DNA of 64,000 nt, taken from positions 59,748 through 123,747 of the forward strand of contig CAYFWF010000018.1 in the NCBI GenBank assembly GCA_964346815.1. Direction: 5' to 3'. Made by a program: the position numbers and the translations under genes. The notes under the pieces are model-generated. The model saw only the letters and a list, made by a program, of their open reading frames with translations. It was not told where the DNA came from and ran no database searches. This document shows positions 27,177 through 37,300 of this stretch, piece after piece. Positions within the stretch are counted from its first letter, which is position 1. Every line of letters begins with the position of its first letter. Source of the DNA: CAYFWF01 sp964346815 (GTDB taxonomy: Bacteria; Acidobacteriota; Aminicenantia; Aminicenantales; Aminicenantaceae).

Positions 27177-28418
27177 TCAATATACCTCGGCTCCGAAAAA
27201 GAAGACGGGATGCACTTCTCCTCTATTGAATGCCTTATGCCGGTCCACGATGTAGCTCAGCCCTCCCCCTCCGACAAGGGAAACTTGGGAGGAGATAGAG
27301 ATGCTCATCAGGCTTCGAATCAAAATGACATGCTGGTCGGCTTCCTCCGGATTACTGCGAAAAATTTCTTTATTGTCCAAGTACATGTATCCCAAATCTA
27401 TACTGAACGAGGAGGTGTCCTGAAAAAGATAGAATCCGTAATACCCTGCATATGACAGTCCTGTTCCTTTTTCCAGGTAATAATTGTAAAAGCCGAGAGA
27501 GACGATCGAATAGATCTTGTCCACTTCGAACTTCACGCCGCTGTTTATACCGCTGATATTGCTGCCCCAGCTGATCCATCTTATATGTCCCTCCTTTTTC
27601 GAAACATTCACCAGCCCGACAGGAATGCCGAATGTTTCCTCATTCCAGTTGACCAAGCCCAGTTGAATTCCGCGCATTTCGTCCGAAACGTTGAAGATGC
27701 CGATCTGGGCGCCATCAGAGAAATAGGGGGCAATGTTGAAGATCCCGATTTGAGCCCCGGTCAACTTTTCTCCAACGATGTTGAAAAGGGCCGATGTCTG
27801 GAGTCCCGTAAAATCCTCACCTGCGATGTTGAAAAGACCTGCACCCTGATAACCTGTACAGTTTCTCCCGACGATATTGAAGCCCCCGGTAGCCTGAATT
27901 CCTTGAAATCTTTCACCCACAATATTGAAAAGCCCTGATGCCTGGAATCCTCGGAGATCGTTGCCGATTATGTTCAGTCCTCCGGCAATCTGAAACCCTC
28001 GACCTTTTGTTCCGATGATATTCATCAAGCCGCCGATCTGGCCTCCCTTGAGATCTTCGCCACAGATATTGATCAATCCGCTGACCTGGGCTCCCGAGAC
28101 GTTTTGGCCCGATATCCCCCCAAGCCCAGCCAATTGAAATCCCTCCAAGCCGTCTTCCAAGGCTGATGCACCGATGGCTAAATCCAGTCCCTTGACCGTG
28201 CCAATCCTTCCGTAAAGGAGGGTGAAATTGATATTGGCCGAATCATGTCTGGTCTTGTTGACGGAAACTGGATACCAGAGAGACAGGTTGACAGCATAGT
28301 GGCGCGGCGAATGGATGGATTCCTCTTCCTTTTCTTGAGCAGGGAGCTGCCCACCGAAAGCCGATAAAAGGCAGAGAATAAACAGTGCTGAAAGAGCTGC
28401 GCTCAGTAAGCGGTTCAT
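27177..28418 (-). CDS. LA_2272-type surface repeat protein
   Basis: 413 residues from ATG 28418, chosen because GGAGGGG precedes it and a signal peptide follows (~1-28, LSALFILCLLSAFGGQLPAQ); the frame is open further upstream to 28577. The centre (~90-275) is built of ~20-22-residue repeats of the form G-x-Q-x-G-G-L-x-N-I-x-G-x-x: GGLMNIIGTKGRGFQIAGGL, LNIIGNDLRGFQASGLF, LFNIVGERFQGIQA, FNIAGEDFTGLQTS, IFNIAPYFSDGAQIG, GLVNVS. These would stack as a right-handed beta-solenoid. A terminal barrel-like stretch follows. This matches the LA_2272-type surface repeat proteins; function unknown, surface location likely. Confidence 0.75.
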   Translation of the reverse strand: MNRLLSAALSALFILCLLSAFGGQLPAQEKEEESIHSPRHYAVNLSLWYPVSVNKTRHDSANINFTLLYGRIGTVKGLDLAIGASALEDGLEGFQLAGLGGISGQNVSGAQVSGLINICGEDLKGGQIGGLMNIIGTKGRGFQIAGGLNIIGNDLRGFQASGLFNIVGERFQGIQATGGFNIVGRNCTGYQGAGLFNIAGEDFTGLQTSALFNIVGEKLTGAQIGIFNIAPYFSDGAQIGIFNVSDEMRGIQLGLVNWNEETFGIPVGLVNVSKKEGHIRWISWGSNISGINSGVKFEVDKIYSIVSLGFYNYYLEKGTGLSYAGYYGFYLFQDTSSFSIDLGYMYLDNKEIFRSNPEEADQHVILIRSLMSISISSQVSLVGGGGLSYIVDRHKAFNRGEVHPVFFFGAEVY

Positions 28419-28718
28419 GGACCCCTCCAAATTTTCGCGTTTTTCGTTAGACATGGTGCGTTTTTTATTTCTTACATACGAGATTTTCAATAAGAAAGTT
28501 CGTGCAGTATGATTCTGTCCCTGGAATTTACAGGAGCTCTGTGCCGTTTTCCCGGCACTTTGTTGTACAGAATTCATGATTTATCACCGTTATTCCGATA
28601 ATGGTAACATATTGAAACCGTCAAGAAAATGAAGATACTTACTCGGGGCTAAAGGGCCGTTGACTAAATTTCGTAGAAAAAATAAAATTATAACTGCAAT
28701 CAATAGAGGGAGGTACAA

Positions 28719-29309
28719 ATGAAGGCGATTCGTTTGACTTTACTTATCGCTGCGACCGGCTTCCTGCTCTCGGCACAGACAGTCCACATCGGCCAGCACG
28801 TTTACTACAATGAAGAGGGAGCTGTCAATATCGCTGCTGACGCCAGTATGGCCGTGCAGAGACTCGAGGAAAATTATGTCCCCTTCGTGCTTTTTTTAGC
28901 AACCGATGAACAAGGCTCAATTCACATCCCGAGGGAAAATGTGGTTCTTGTTTATGAAGGTCAGGAATATCACATGCCTGAGCTCAAGGATTTCCGCGAG
29001 GGATACAAGTATGACAACCGCGATGCACAGCAGTACAGGAATTTCTATGCGGGCATCGAAAGCCTGGTTGCGACCCAAATGAGGCATTATACTTTCGACT
29101 GGCAGGATGATTTTTTCCCCCCTCGAAGTTCGGGCCGTCTGGCAGTCGATCAGGCTTCGCTCGCAGGAACCATCGGATTCATGACGTTTGCGTATTTCAA
29201 GAATCCGGGCCTTCAGCTCGGAGATACCGTAGTCATAAAGGTCTTTGACAAGGATGATCCCGATATATGGGGCGCAGTCGCTGTCGAATTGAAAGAATCC
29301 CAAGAGTAA
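28719..29309 (+). CDS. Secreted protein of unknown function
   Basis: 196 residues with a cleavable signal (~1-19, LTLLIAATGFLLSAQT). The mature protein is rich in aromatic and acidic residues: VHIGQHVYYNEEGAVNIAAD, then YVPFVLFLATDEQGSIHIPRENVVLVYEGQEYHMPELKDFRE, and RHYTFDWQDDFFPPRSSG. Its beta-rich C-terminus (DTVVIKVFDKDDPDIWG) suggests an Ig-like sandwich. I do not recognise the family. GGGAGG precedes the ATG. It stands alone, converging with the amidohydrolase gene. Confidence 0.65.
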   Translation: MKAIRLTLLIAATGFLLSAQTVHIGQHVYYNEEGAVNIAADASMAVQRLEENYVPFVLFLATDEQGSIHIPRENVVLVYEGQEYHMPELKDFREGYKYDNRDAQQYRNFYAGIESLVATQMRHYTFDWQDDFFPPRSSGRLAVDQASLAGTIGFMTFAYFKNPGLQLGDTVVIKVFDKDDPDIWGAVAVELKESQE

Positions 29310-29332
29310 TCAATAGTCTGTAGCAGCCCGGT

Positions 29333-31021
29333 TTATCTGCCGGGACCGTAAAGTATTTTCCCAGGAAGTTCTCCCGTGTGAGTGTTGTGGTCGATCACAA
29401 CCTTTCCGTTGACGATAACATAATCGATTCCGGCCGGATACTGATGGGGGTCGATAAAAGTCGCTTTGTCTTTTATGGAATGGGGATCGAAGACTACGAT
29501 GTCGGCAAAATTTCCTTCTTTGATCGAGCCCCGGTCCCGAAGTCCCATTTTCGCTGCCGGCATGGAGGTCACTTTTTTGACTGCCTCAAGAAGAGGGAGG
29601 ATCTTTTTCTCGCGGACGTAGTATCCCAGAAACCGTGGAAAAGCTCCATAGTTGCGCGGGTGAGGCTTTCCCTCGCCCAGAGGACCATAGGGCGCGAGGG
29701 AGGAGCCGTCCGATCCCAGCATCACTTGAGGATGCTGGAGAACCCTCTCGGTGTTCTTCTCGCTCATCCCAAAGCCTATGTGTGAGACATCCTGGCCCTC
29801 ATTTACTATGAGATCGCAGACAAATTCATATGGATCTACCTTTTTTGCCGATGCGATTTCTTGGATGTTTTTACCGATCAATTCTTTGTTTTCTTCCTTA
29901 TCCACGTTGGATATGACGATCTTTTCCCAGCCGTATCCCTTGACTTTTTTCAGAGTATCTGCCTTCATGGACTCCCGGATTTTCTTGTCTTTGAGCCTGG
30001 CGAGAAGCTTCTCCATGCCGCCGTCCAACGCCCACTGGGGAAAAAGAATCGTCAGTCCGGTGGAGAAGGCAATGTAGGGATAGCGGTCAGCCGCGACCTG
30101 GAGTCCTCTTTCAGCCGCCCTTTCGATAAGGTCGATCATCTTGGACAGTTTCCACCAGTTTGTTTTGCCCGATGCTTTGAAATGGGCGATCTCCAGAGGA
30201 AGCCCTGCGGATTCAGCAATATGGATGGCTTCTGCTACAGCTTCTATGACCGCGTTATCCTCGCTTCTGATATGGGTGGCATAGAATCCGCCGTATTCAG
30301 CGGCAACTTTGCACAGCTCGATAATCTCCTCTGTATCCGCGTAACCGCTGGGTGTGTATTCCAGTCCCGTCGATAGTCCAAACGCTCCTTGTTCGAGGGC
30401 TTCTGCTACCTGACGCTTCATTCGGTCCATTTCATCGGGTGTGGGTTCCCGTTGGTCATCGCCGATGACATAGCTGCGTACTGTTCCCTGTCCGACAAGA
30501 GTGCCATGATTTACAGCCATCCCTTTTTTCAATAAGGAAGCATGATACCCCTCCAGGTCTGTCCAGTCGAGAGCGATGCCTAACTTTTTCGCCATGCGCT
30601 TTTTATCATCCGAGAGGGGGCGTTTCAGAGGAAAGGCCGAACTTCCACAGTTTCCGGTAAGTTCTGTAGTCACTCCCTGTCTTATTTTGCTTTCAGCCTT
30701 AGGATTTGCCAGAAGTTCGAAATCCGTATGGGTATGGATATCGATGAATCCTGGGGAGACGATGCGGTCAGTCACATCGATGAGGATTTTGCTTTTTGCT
30801 CCATCGAGGTTATCGATTCTCTCGATGCGATCTCCTCTTATTCCTATATCGGCCTGATATTCTTTATTCTTTACTCCATCGATTATCGAACCGTTTTTGA
30901 TGACCATGTCAAAAGTGTCGGTCGATTTAGTTCTCAAGAAAGTGGAGCCTGTTATGCTGATGAATAATCCGGCTTGAGCGGATGACTTGATAAAGTCCCG
31001 GCGGCTGATATTCGTTTTCAT
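29333..31021 (-). CDS. Tat-exported D-aminoacylase / N-acyl-D-amino-acid deacylase
   Basis: 562 residues from ATG 31021 (GGAGGAGAAACC upstream). The N-terminus NISRRDFIKSSAQAGLF is a twin-arginine signal. The amidohydrolase fold follows: VSPGFIDIHTHTDFELL (HxH metal ligands, ~95), TELTGNCGSSAFPL (metal-binding Cys of the D-aminoacylase group), THIRSEDNAVIEAV and EIAHFKASGKTNWW (His ligands), and MLGSDGSSLAPYGPLG (catalytic Asp). It hydrolyses N-acyl-D-amino acids in the periplasm, giving D-amino acids such as those from peptidoglycan peptides. Substrate is inferred from the family. Good candidate partner of NamZ and the peptidases. Confidence 0.88.
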   Translation of the reverse strand: MKTNISRRDFIKSSAQAGLFISITGSTFLRTKSTDTFDMVIKNGSIIDGVKNKEYQADIGIRGDRIERIDNLDGAKSKILIDVTDRIVSPGFIDIHTHTDFELLANPKAESKIRQGVTTELTGNCGSSAFPLKRPLSDDKKRMAKKLGIALDWTDLEGYHASLLKKGMAVNHGTLVGQGTVRSYVIGDDQREPTPDEMDRMKRQVAEALEQGAFGLSTGLEYTPSGYADTEEIIELCKVAAEYGGFYATHIRSEDNAVIEAVAEAIHIAESAGLPLEIAHFKASGKTNWWKLSKMIDLIERAAERGLQVAADRYPYIAFSTGLTILFPQWALDGGMEKLLARLKDKKIRESMKADTLKKVKGYGWEKIVISNVDKEENKELIGKNIQEIASAKKVDPYEFVCDLIVNEGQDVSHIGFGMSEKNTERVLQHPQVMLGSDGSSLAPYGPLGEGKPHPRNYGAFPRFLGYYVREKKILPLLEAVKKVTSMPAAKMGLRDRGSIKEGNFADIVVFDPHSIKDKATFIDPHQYPAGIDYVIVNGKVVIDHNTHTGELPGKILYGPGR

Positions 31022-31097
31022 CGGTTTCTCCTCCAGAATCTGCAACAGTGCATTGTATCATCCCGATCGGACCGAGGCAAATTATTGATGGAAAAGT

Positions 31098-31293
31098 AAG
31101 CATCCTTATTTCCGTGACAAAGAAAAAGTCAGGCAAGCTGATTCGTCAGCCCGTGGATTTTCCCCAGCGAGGAAAATCCACTTATTCCTCGGCTCGCTCT
31201 CCTCTTCGAGGAACCGTGCCCGCTCGCCTCCGGATGGCTTCTGAACCAGCTTGCCTGACTTACTAAGATATTATCACGGAAATAAGGATGCTT
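31098..31293. repeat. 196-bp element with nested inverted repeats (MITE- or RNA-like)
   Basis: The ends are exact 19-bp inverted copies: AAGCATCCTTATTTCCGTG (31098-31116) and its complement at 31275-31293. Inside is a second perfect 14-bp pair (31127-31140 with 31247-31260) and a third 11-bp hairpin (31153-31163 with 31171-31181, 7-nt loop). No ORF fits inside. A related but degraded copy lies at ~42114-42412, so it is a dispersed element. The nested symmetry suits a non-autonomous transposable element or a structured RNA. Confidence 0.75.
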
Positions 31294-31452
31294 CCGATGG
31301 AAAATATAACGGTTTCGCAAATGCCTCCGGCTTATAGGGAGTGTTTCGGAAACAGGAACAAAAAAATCGCAGTATGCTGGTCTTTTGAGGGATAGAATCA
31401 GTGTTTTGAGACGTTGTCTGGATCCACGGGAGGCACTTGAGACTGTGATTTG

Positions 31453-32004
31453 TTATTCTGCTTGTGGGCCGATATGGTAGTTAAGACTGGAGAGGAGAAA
31501 TTTTGTCGTGGAGTTCAAAGTCTGTTTGAGTTCCACGTATTCCTTTTCGAGCGGAGTCTCTAACCTCCCGAGAACATCCTCGGGAGATGCTGCACTGACC
31601 ACTTCGGAGATGCGCACCAGAGATATTTCCTTCTCTGAACGGGGGGCTCGAAGTAAAATGATGCTCAGAGAAACGGCCAGCACTAAAAGCGCTGCTGCAA
31701 GAACAGGAATCAGGGCAGGCCGCTGCGTCTTCGATTTTTGAATCCCGGGCTGAGCGGCCGGTATCGATGACAACTCTTTGGATAATGCCGACATGATCTT
31801 TTGATTAAACTCGTCTGTGTGATGATCGAGAACTGCTCGTTTGTCCTGCGCTAACTTAGGCCTCAGTGAACCGCAGAATTGGGCAAATTCATGACAGGAG
31901 GCACATCGGCGAGTATGACGCAACAGCCGTCCGGGTAAGGGCTTTCCTGAATTTACAGCTTGGGATATCAACCACTTATAAATTGCGCAAAACATTTTCA
32001 TCAC
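31453..32004 (-). CDS. Zinc-finger anti-sigma factor
   Basis: 183 residues. The N-terminal domain has the ZAS motif HTRRCASC (HxxxCxxC, ~30-37) that anti-sigma factors use to hold their ECF sigma partner. A membrane segment follows at ~100-118 (LIPVLAAALLVLAVSLSIILL), then a ~65-residue periplasmic tail. It starts 4 nt after the end of the sigma gene, so the two are coupled. Releases the sigma factor when a periplasmic or redox signal acts on it; the signal is unknown. Confidence 0.85.
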   Translation of the reverse strand: MMKMFCAIYKWLISQAVNSGKPLPGRLLRHTRRCASCHEFAQFCGSLRPKLAQDKRAVLDHHTDEFNQKIMSALSKELSSIPAAQPGIQKSKTQRPALIPVLAAALLVLAVSLSIILLRAPRSEKEISLVRISEVVSAASPEDVLGRLETPLEKEYVELKQTLNSTTKFLLSSLNYHIGPQAE

Positions 32005-32008
32005 CTCT

Positions 32009-32611
32009 TCATAGAATTGATAATTTGTGTTCTACAGGACTCGTCCCTCCAAGCTGCCCGTCAAATGCAGACTTTTCAATTTTTCTTGCTAGATTTAAGC
32101 GGGCCCTGTGGAGAAGAACACGCACGGTGATCGGTTTCTTTTTCGTGATTTTCGCGATCTCCTTCACCGACATGTCTTCGGAATAATGAAGCCAAAGTGC
32201 CTCGAATTCTTTCTTCGGCAGACTGCTGGCCAGCCTCCAGAGATTTTGAGATTCTTCTTTTTGGATGACGATTTTCTCTGGATCTTGGATGCATGGTGCG
32301 GGAGTAGGTTTGACTTTCATTTTTTCATTTGTCCGAAAACGGCTGATAGCCTGCCGAACGGCGATGGTGTAAAGCCACGTGGAGAATTTGTAGTCTGGAT
32401 CGAAACGCTTCATCCCCTTGAAGGCCTTGAGAAAGGTCTCCTGGACCAGATCCTCGATATCTTGGTCTGTTTCTGTCCGATGTCTGAGAAAGTAAAAGAG
32501 ACGGGAGCTGTATCTCGAGACCAGTTCTTCGAATGAAGGGAGAGAGCCATCGGCCACTTTAAGGGCCAGCTCTTCATCGGATGAGAGTGTGTCCTTCGAG
32601 GCGGTAGTCAT
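32009..32611 (-). CDS. ECF RNA polymerase sigma factor
   Basis: 200 residues. Region 2: LPSFEELVSRYSSRLFYFLRHR, QDIEDLVQETFLKAFKGMKRF and STWLYTIAVRQAISRFR (~28-95). Region 4: LPKKEFEALWLHYSEDMSVKEIAKITKKKPITVRVLLHRARLNLARKI (~135-185). Coupled to the zinc anti-sigma factor downstream. A TATAAT at 32635-32630 lies 19 nt upstream of the ATG, so this operon seems to be read by the housekeeping sigma rather than by itself, unlike the operon at 4.4 kb. Second ECF system in the window. Confidence 0.9.
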   Translation of the reverse strand: MTTASKDTLSSDEELALKVADGSLPSFEELVSRYSSRLFYFLRHRTETDQDIEDLVQETFLKAFKGMKRFDPDYKFSTWLYTIAVRQAISRFRTNEKMKVKPTPAPCIQDPEKIVIQKEESQNLWRLASSLPKKEFEALWLHYSEDMSVKEIAKITKKKPITVRVLLHRARLNLARKIEKSAFDGQLGGTSPVEHKLSIL

Positions 32612-32660
32612 TGCTCGACCTGCTCTCTTATTATAGCCTTTGTGGAGACATATTTACATG

Positions 32661-33605
32661 TCAGGGCAGACGTTCCAAAGCTCCCAGTAGATGGAGGCCC
32701 GAAAAACCCGCTTTTCCCAGGGCGATATCGAGCAGGGATTTGGTGGGGTAGCTGATCTCGATCAAGACTTTTTGTCCTTTGGTCTCGATCTTTATATCTT
32801 CAGGGATATTGATTTCTCTACGAGATTCTTCAAGCTGCATGTTTGCCAGTGAAATGAGTCCTCTCACCACACTTTCCATGTTTTTGGCATCTTCGAGCGT
32901 TTTGACTGTGAAATTGAGCAGAATGTTTATGTTTTCCTTTTCTTCTGCCAGAGTGAATAAGGCTGATTCCGTTTTCTTTATGAGAAAAACTTTTGAAGTC
33001 CCTTTGGCCAGAGCAGAGACGTCTTTGGCCATTGCTGCCAGGAAAGCATGCGAGGGAATTTCGTTCATGAAAGAATTCATCGGAGAAGATGTGATGTTCG
33101 CTTTTTTGCCTGCAAGAACGTCCAAGGCTAGCTTGATCACTCCTTCGCTTGGACCCAAAAGAGCCAAATGCTCGTCGGCAAAGACGCCGTATTCATGCCT
33201 GTCCCAATTGTGAATGATGTATTTGCCGTAGGGAATTTCCTTGTGGGATTCTTCCATTGCCAGAAGTCCAAGAAGATAATCCCGGTCAAAATTTCCCTTG
33301 AGACAGACAACGGTTTTTTTCTCGCTTTTTCCCAAACCGAAGACCGTGATGCCTTCTATGTCTTTGAGGAGATCGATCTGGTACCTTTTTTTGAATTGTT
33401 CGTTCTTTTTCATCAATTTAACAGCGCCTTCCTCTTTCAGCAAGTATTTCCCAATTTGGGTGGAGGTAAACTTTTCCAAATCCAAATGAATCACCCAATC
33501 CGCATCGGCAGGGACGATCGATTTTTGGACGGCCGAAGCTTTTAGCTCACAGCAGAAGAACAGGGCCAACAGAACTGTCACAAATATGATAGTCGCTTTT
33601 TTCAT
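32661..33605 (-). CDS. Secreted protein of unknown function, upstream of ECF operon
   Basis: 314 residues with signal peptide (~1-24, IIFVTVLLALFFCCELKASA). The mature protein is alpha/beta: ADADWVIHLDLEKFTSTQIGKYL, then DIEGITVFGLGKSEKKTVVCLKG, HEYGVFADEHLALLGPSEGVIKLALDVL, a Lys/Glu-rich middle and IKIETKGQKVLIEISYPTK near the end. The pattern of a WVIHLDLEKF strand-helix start and GPSEGVIKLALD resembles lipoprotein-like DUF3352-type proteins, but I cannot assign it. AAAGGAGAAAT precedes the ATG. It is 49 nt upstream of the sigma gene on the same strand and may be co-regulated. Confidence 0.65.
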   Translation of the reverse strand: MKKATIIFVTVLLALFFCCELKASAVQKSIVPADADWVIHLDLEKFTSTQIGKYLLKEEGAVKLMKKNEQFKKRYQIDLLKDIEGITVFGLGKSEKKTVVCLKGNFDRDYLLGLLAMEESHKEIPYGKYIIHNWDRHEYGVFADEHLALLGPSEGVIKLALDVLAGKKANITSSPMNSFMNEIPSHAFLAAMAKDVSALAKGTSKVFLIKKTESALFTLAEEKENINILLNFTVKTLEDAKNMESVVRGLISLANMQLEESRREINIPEDIKIETKGQKVLIEISYPTKSLLDIALGKAGFSGLHLLGALERLP

Positions 33606-33769
33606 TTGATTTCTCCTTTTTTCTACTTGGATTTTCTGTTCATCCTCTTATACGCAACAGCCTCTGAAACGTTACAAACATTCGAACAATTAAAGAGCAT
33701 TGATTCTTTGCAGCAGCGTCTGATACACTTGTGTTCAATGAAGGCATCGAAGTGAAAAGGAGGAAAAAG

Positions 33770-34300
33770 TTGAAAAAAATTTTATCTTCTGTGATCCTTA
33801 TCGTCTTTTTCTCGGTTCATCCCGTTACAGAGGGAAAATTATTAGATACACAGCCGGAAATTTTTGGACAGGGAGTGGTCACGCAGATCGGTTTGGTGGT
33901 GAGAGACATCGAAAAAACCTCGAAAGCCTACGCCGACTTTCTGGGAGTGGATGTGCCTGAATGGTCTCTTACAGACCCCGTCGATAAAGCCCATACCATC
34001 TTCGAAGACAAGTTGACTGAAGCCAGGGCAAAACTCGCTTTTTTCCGTCTGAAGAATATCACCATAGAACTGATCGAACCGGTCGGAGGCCCCAGCACGT
34101 GGCAGGAGTTTCTAGACGAGCACGGAGAAGGAGTCCATCACATTGCTTTTGAAATAAAAGGAATGGACGAGAAGATCATCCAGCTTCAAAGGAAAGGTAT
34201 GAATTTGCTGCAAAAAGGGGACTATGAGGGAGGCCGGTACAGCTATGTGGACAGCTCGCAGCACCTCGGCGTTCTTTTAGAGCTTCTGGAAAATTTTTAA
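33770..34300 (+). CDS. VOC / methylmalonyl-CoA-epimerase-like protein with signal peptide
   Basis: 176 residues from TTG 33770, chosen because AAAGGAGGAAA precedes it; an upstream in-frame start at 33731 has none. The N-terminus MKKILSSVILIVFFSVHPVTEG is a signal peptide. The vicinal-oxygen-chelate fold follows: VVTQIGLVVRDIEKTSKAYADFLG (~30), LAFFRLKNITIELIEPVGGPSTW with the metal Glu, EGVHHIAFEIKGMDEKI with His, and a final LGVLLELLENF with Glu. It resembles methylmalonyl-CoA epimerase and glyoxalase I. Export is odd for this family; the periplasmic substrate is unknown. Confidence 0.8.
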   Translation: MKKILSSVILIVFFSVHPVTEGKLLDTQPEIFGQGVVTQIGLVVRDIEKTSKAYADFLGVDVPEWSLTDPVDKAHTIFEDKLTEARAKLAFFRLKNITIELIEPVGGPSTWQEFLDEHGEGVHHIAFEIKGMDEKIIQLQRKGMNLLQKGDYEGGRYSYVDSSQHLGVLLELLENF

Positions 34301-34342
34301 ACGGATGGCTGCGAAATAAATTTCATCCGGGTTCAATTCGGC

Positions 34343-37300
34343 TCAGACTTTTGTGCTTTTAAAGCCGAGCAGCGATTTAACCTTGCCGGTTATCGTGTCT
34401 GAGATAGAATAGAACGTCGGCAAAAAGATCAGGGTAAAGATAGTGGATGTAGTCAATCCTCCGATGATGGCGACCGAAATGGGAGCCCACATCTGAGCTC
34501 TCCGCCCTGCCGCCTCGAAAACCTGCGGAAGAAGGAAAGGAAGCGCCAACGGAAGCACACCGAAAATCGTGGTGATGGCCGTCATGATGATGGGACGCAT
34601 CCTGTCTTTTCCACCCTGGACGATGGCTTCGACCTTTTCCATCCCGGATTTCCGCAGTGTGCGGATATGGTCGATCAGGATGATCCCGTTGTTCACCACG
34701 ATCCCGAACAGGACCAGGAGTCCCAGATAAGAAGTCGTGTTCAGAGTGATACTGGTGATGGAGAAAAAGATCGCCACCCCGAAGAGTGCCAGCGGCACGG
34801 TCAGCAAAATGGTAAAGGGATGTGTAAACGATTCGAACAGCGATGCCATAATGATGTAGATAAAGATCAAGGCAAGAACGATCGCCATATTGGATTCACC
34901 CTGCGATTCCCGGAAGCGCCTCCATCCCGATCCCAGGCTCCAGGTGTATCCCTCGGGAAACTGGATGGTGTTCATGGCCTGGCGGACGGCATTGGATATG
35001 CCGATCATCCCTTCAGATTTGGAGTTGGCCCGTATGATCAATTTGGATTTTTTATTCTCCTTACGAATCGAGGTGGAGCCCATCCGGTAGGAGATGTCTG
35101 TAACCGCTGATATGGGGATCCGTCTGGATTGAGTCGGCAGGCTGATGTTCCGAAGGTCCTCTTCGGAGAATCCGTCTGCTCCCTGGAGTTTCAAAATAAT
35201 GTCGATCTCCCGGTTCTCGGTTTTGAATTTTCCGATGGGCCTTTCAGAGATCGAGGAAGAGATGGTCTGGGCCACCATTCGGCTGCTCACTCCTGAGCTT
35301 TCCGCCTTTTGACGGTCCACCTCGACCATCAGTTGGGTGTCCCCGCCTTCCAGATCGCTGGTGACATCCTCCACCTCATCGACCGTCCGGAGTTTTTCGA
35401 TCACCAGTGGAGCAAGTTCGGTCAGTTTGGTGTAGTCCAGGCCGATGAGTTCGACCTCGATCCCTCCGAAATGCCCATGGCGGCCATACCGCTGGCCGTA
35501 TTCGTAAGTGATACCGGCGCGTCTGGGGAGCAGCTCCTTGAGCCTTTCCTCTATCTCGGTTACGGAAGGTCCTTCTTCTTTCAGAGCCAGCTCCAAAGAT
35601 CCTCTGAAACGCCCTTGACGCATGAACCGTGTGCCGAAATCGGTGCTGAGATGTTCGATGGCCAGTTCTTCCTTCCGGGAAAGGAGAAGATCCTCGAATT
35701 TCTGGAAGAGGGCTTTCATCTCCTGAAGGGCAAAGGTGCGCGGCATGTAAACCGATATGTCGATCTCCCGCTCATCGCTGTGGGGCATGTATTCCCGCTC
35801 GATGTTTCTGAGGACCTGATAGGAGGTGAAAAAGACTGCAACGGCGAGGCCGACCATCAGGAGTTTTGTCTTCCAGCTCTTGATAGAGAACCCGATGATG
35901 CGCTCGTAGAACGATGTGAGCTTGACCAGCCAGCGTGCCTTTTCTCTGGTCTTTCCAGAGAGAAAGCGGCTCCCTGCCAGAGGGATGAACGAGAGGGAGA
36001 CGATCAGAGACGCGACCAGAGCTAAAGATATGGTCAGCGCAAAGTCCTGCATGAAGCGCCCGAAACCCGACTGGGACATGAAGCTCAGCGAGATGAACAC
36101 CACAAGGGTGGTCAATGTGGACGCAGTGACAGCCATGGCTACTTCACTGGCTCCCTGCATGGAAGCTTTCAAGGGAGACATTTTCTTCTCCTGCCGGAGG
36201 CGGAAAATATTCTCCAGAACGACCACACTGTTATCCACCAGCATTCCCACCGCCATCATCAGTCCGCTGAGGGAGATGATGTTGATGGTGATATCGGCGC
36301 GGAAGATGGTTCGGTAGAGATACATGAAGCTGAACGTAAACACCATAGCCATCGGGATGGCAATGGCGATGATGATGGTCGTCCGGAATTTTCTCAAGAA
36401 GAAGAGCAGTACGATTACAGCCAGAAGGCCTCCCACCACACCGGAAATCGAAAGATCCCTCAGACTGTTGAGGATGTCCTCGGACTGATCCCTGTAGAAA
36501 ATAGTCGTCATATTCTCGAGATCCGGCTCTGTCTCCTTTATCTGTGCCATGGTAGCTTTGACATTTTCACAGACATCCACGATGTTGGCATTGGACGCCC
36601 GATATATCTGGAATCGTACGGTTTCGTGCCCGTCCAGCCGGTTGAAGTCGTCTTTGACAGGATAATCATAGGTCACTCGGGCAACGTCGGCAACGGTGAG
36701 TCCCTGGCTGCTGACAGGAAGGTTTTTGACTTCTTCCAGAATCTTCAGTTCGCCTGGAATCCGTGTGGCATACCGCATGTGACCTTCTTCTACATATCCG
36801 GCCGAGATATTGATGTTGTTATTCCGGATGGTGTCGATCAGGTCGGAAATGCGGATAGAGGAAGAATAAAAGACTTCGGGCTTGAGGTATACGGTCAGAA
36901 TTTTGTTGCGGATTCCCCAGATATCCACACTGGCTACTCCCTGAATCCGTTCCAGTTGTTGGGTGATATAATTTTCCGACCAGTAATACAGATTTTCCAG
37001 GTCTCCGGGCAGGGCCACGCTGAATTGGATAACTGGCCGGTCATTGAAAGAAAAACGGCGGATACGGATGTTCTCGATATCGTCTGGAAGATCGTTGCGG
37101 ATGAGGTCGATTTTGTCACGAATCTCCATGGTGGCCAGATCCATGTTGGTGCCCCCTTTGAACTGTATGTGGATTCGGGAAGAGGATGAAGAGGAGGTCG
37201 AACTGATGTTTTCCAGGTTGCTGATGGTGGCCAGAGTGTCTTCCAGGGGACGGGTGATGGTACGCTCCACCTCTTCGGGTGAAGAGGAGGGGTAGGGGAC

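Noticed and set aside
35309..36025. 238-codon plus-strand ORF opposite the RND pump
   Set aside because: Antisense shadow of the RND gene; low-complexity His/Asp/Glu-rich translation typical of shadow frames.
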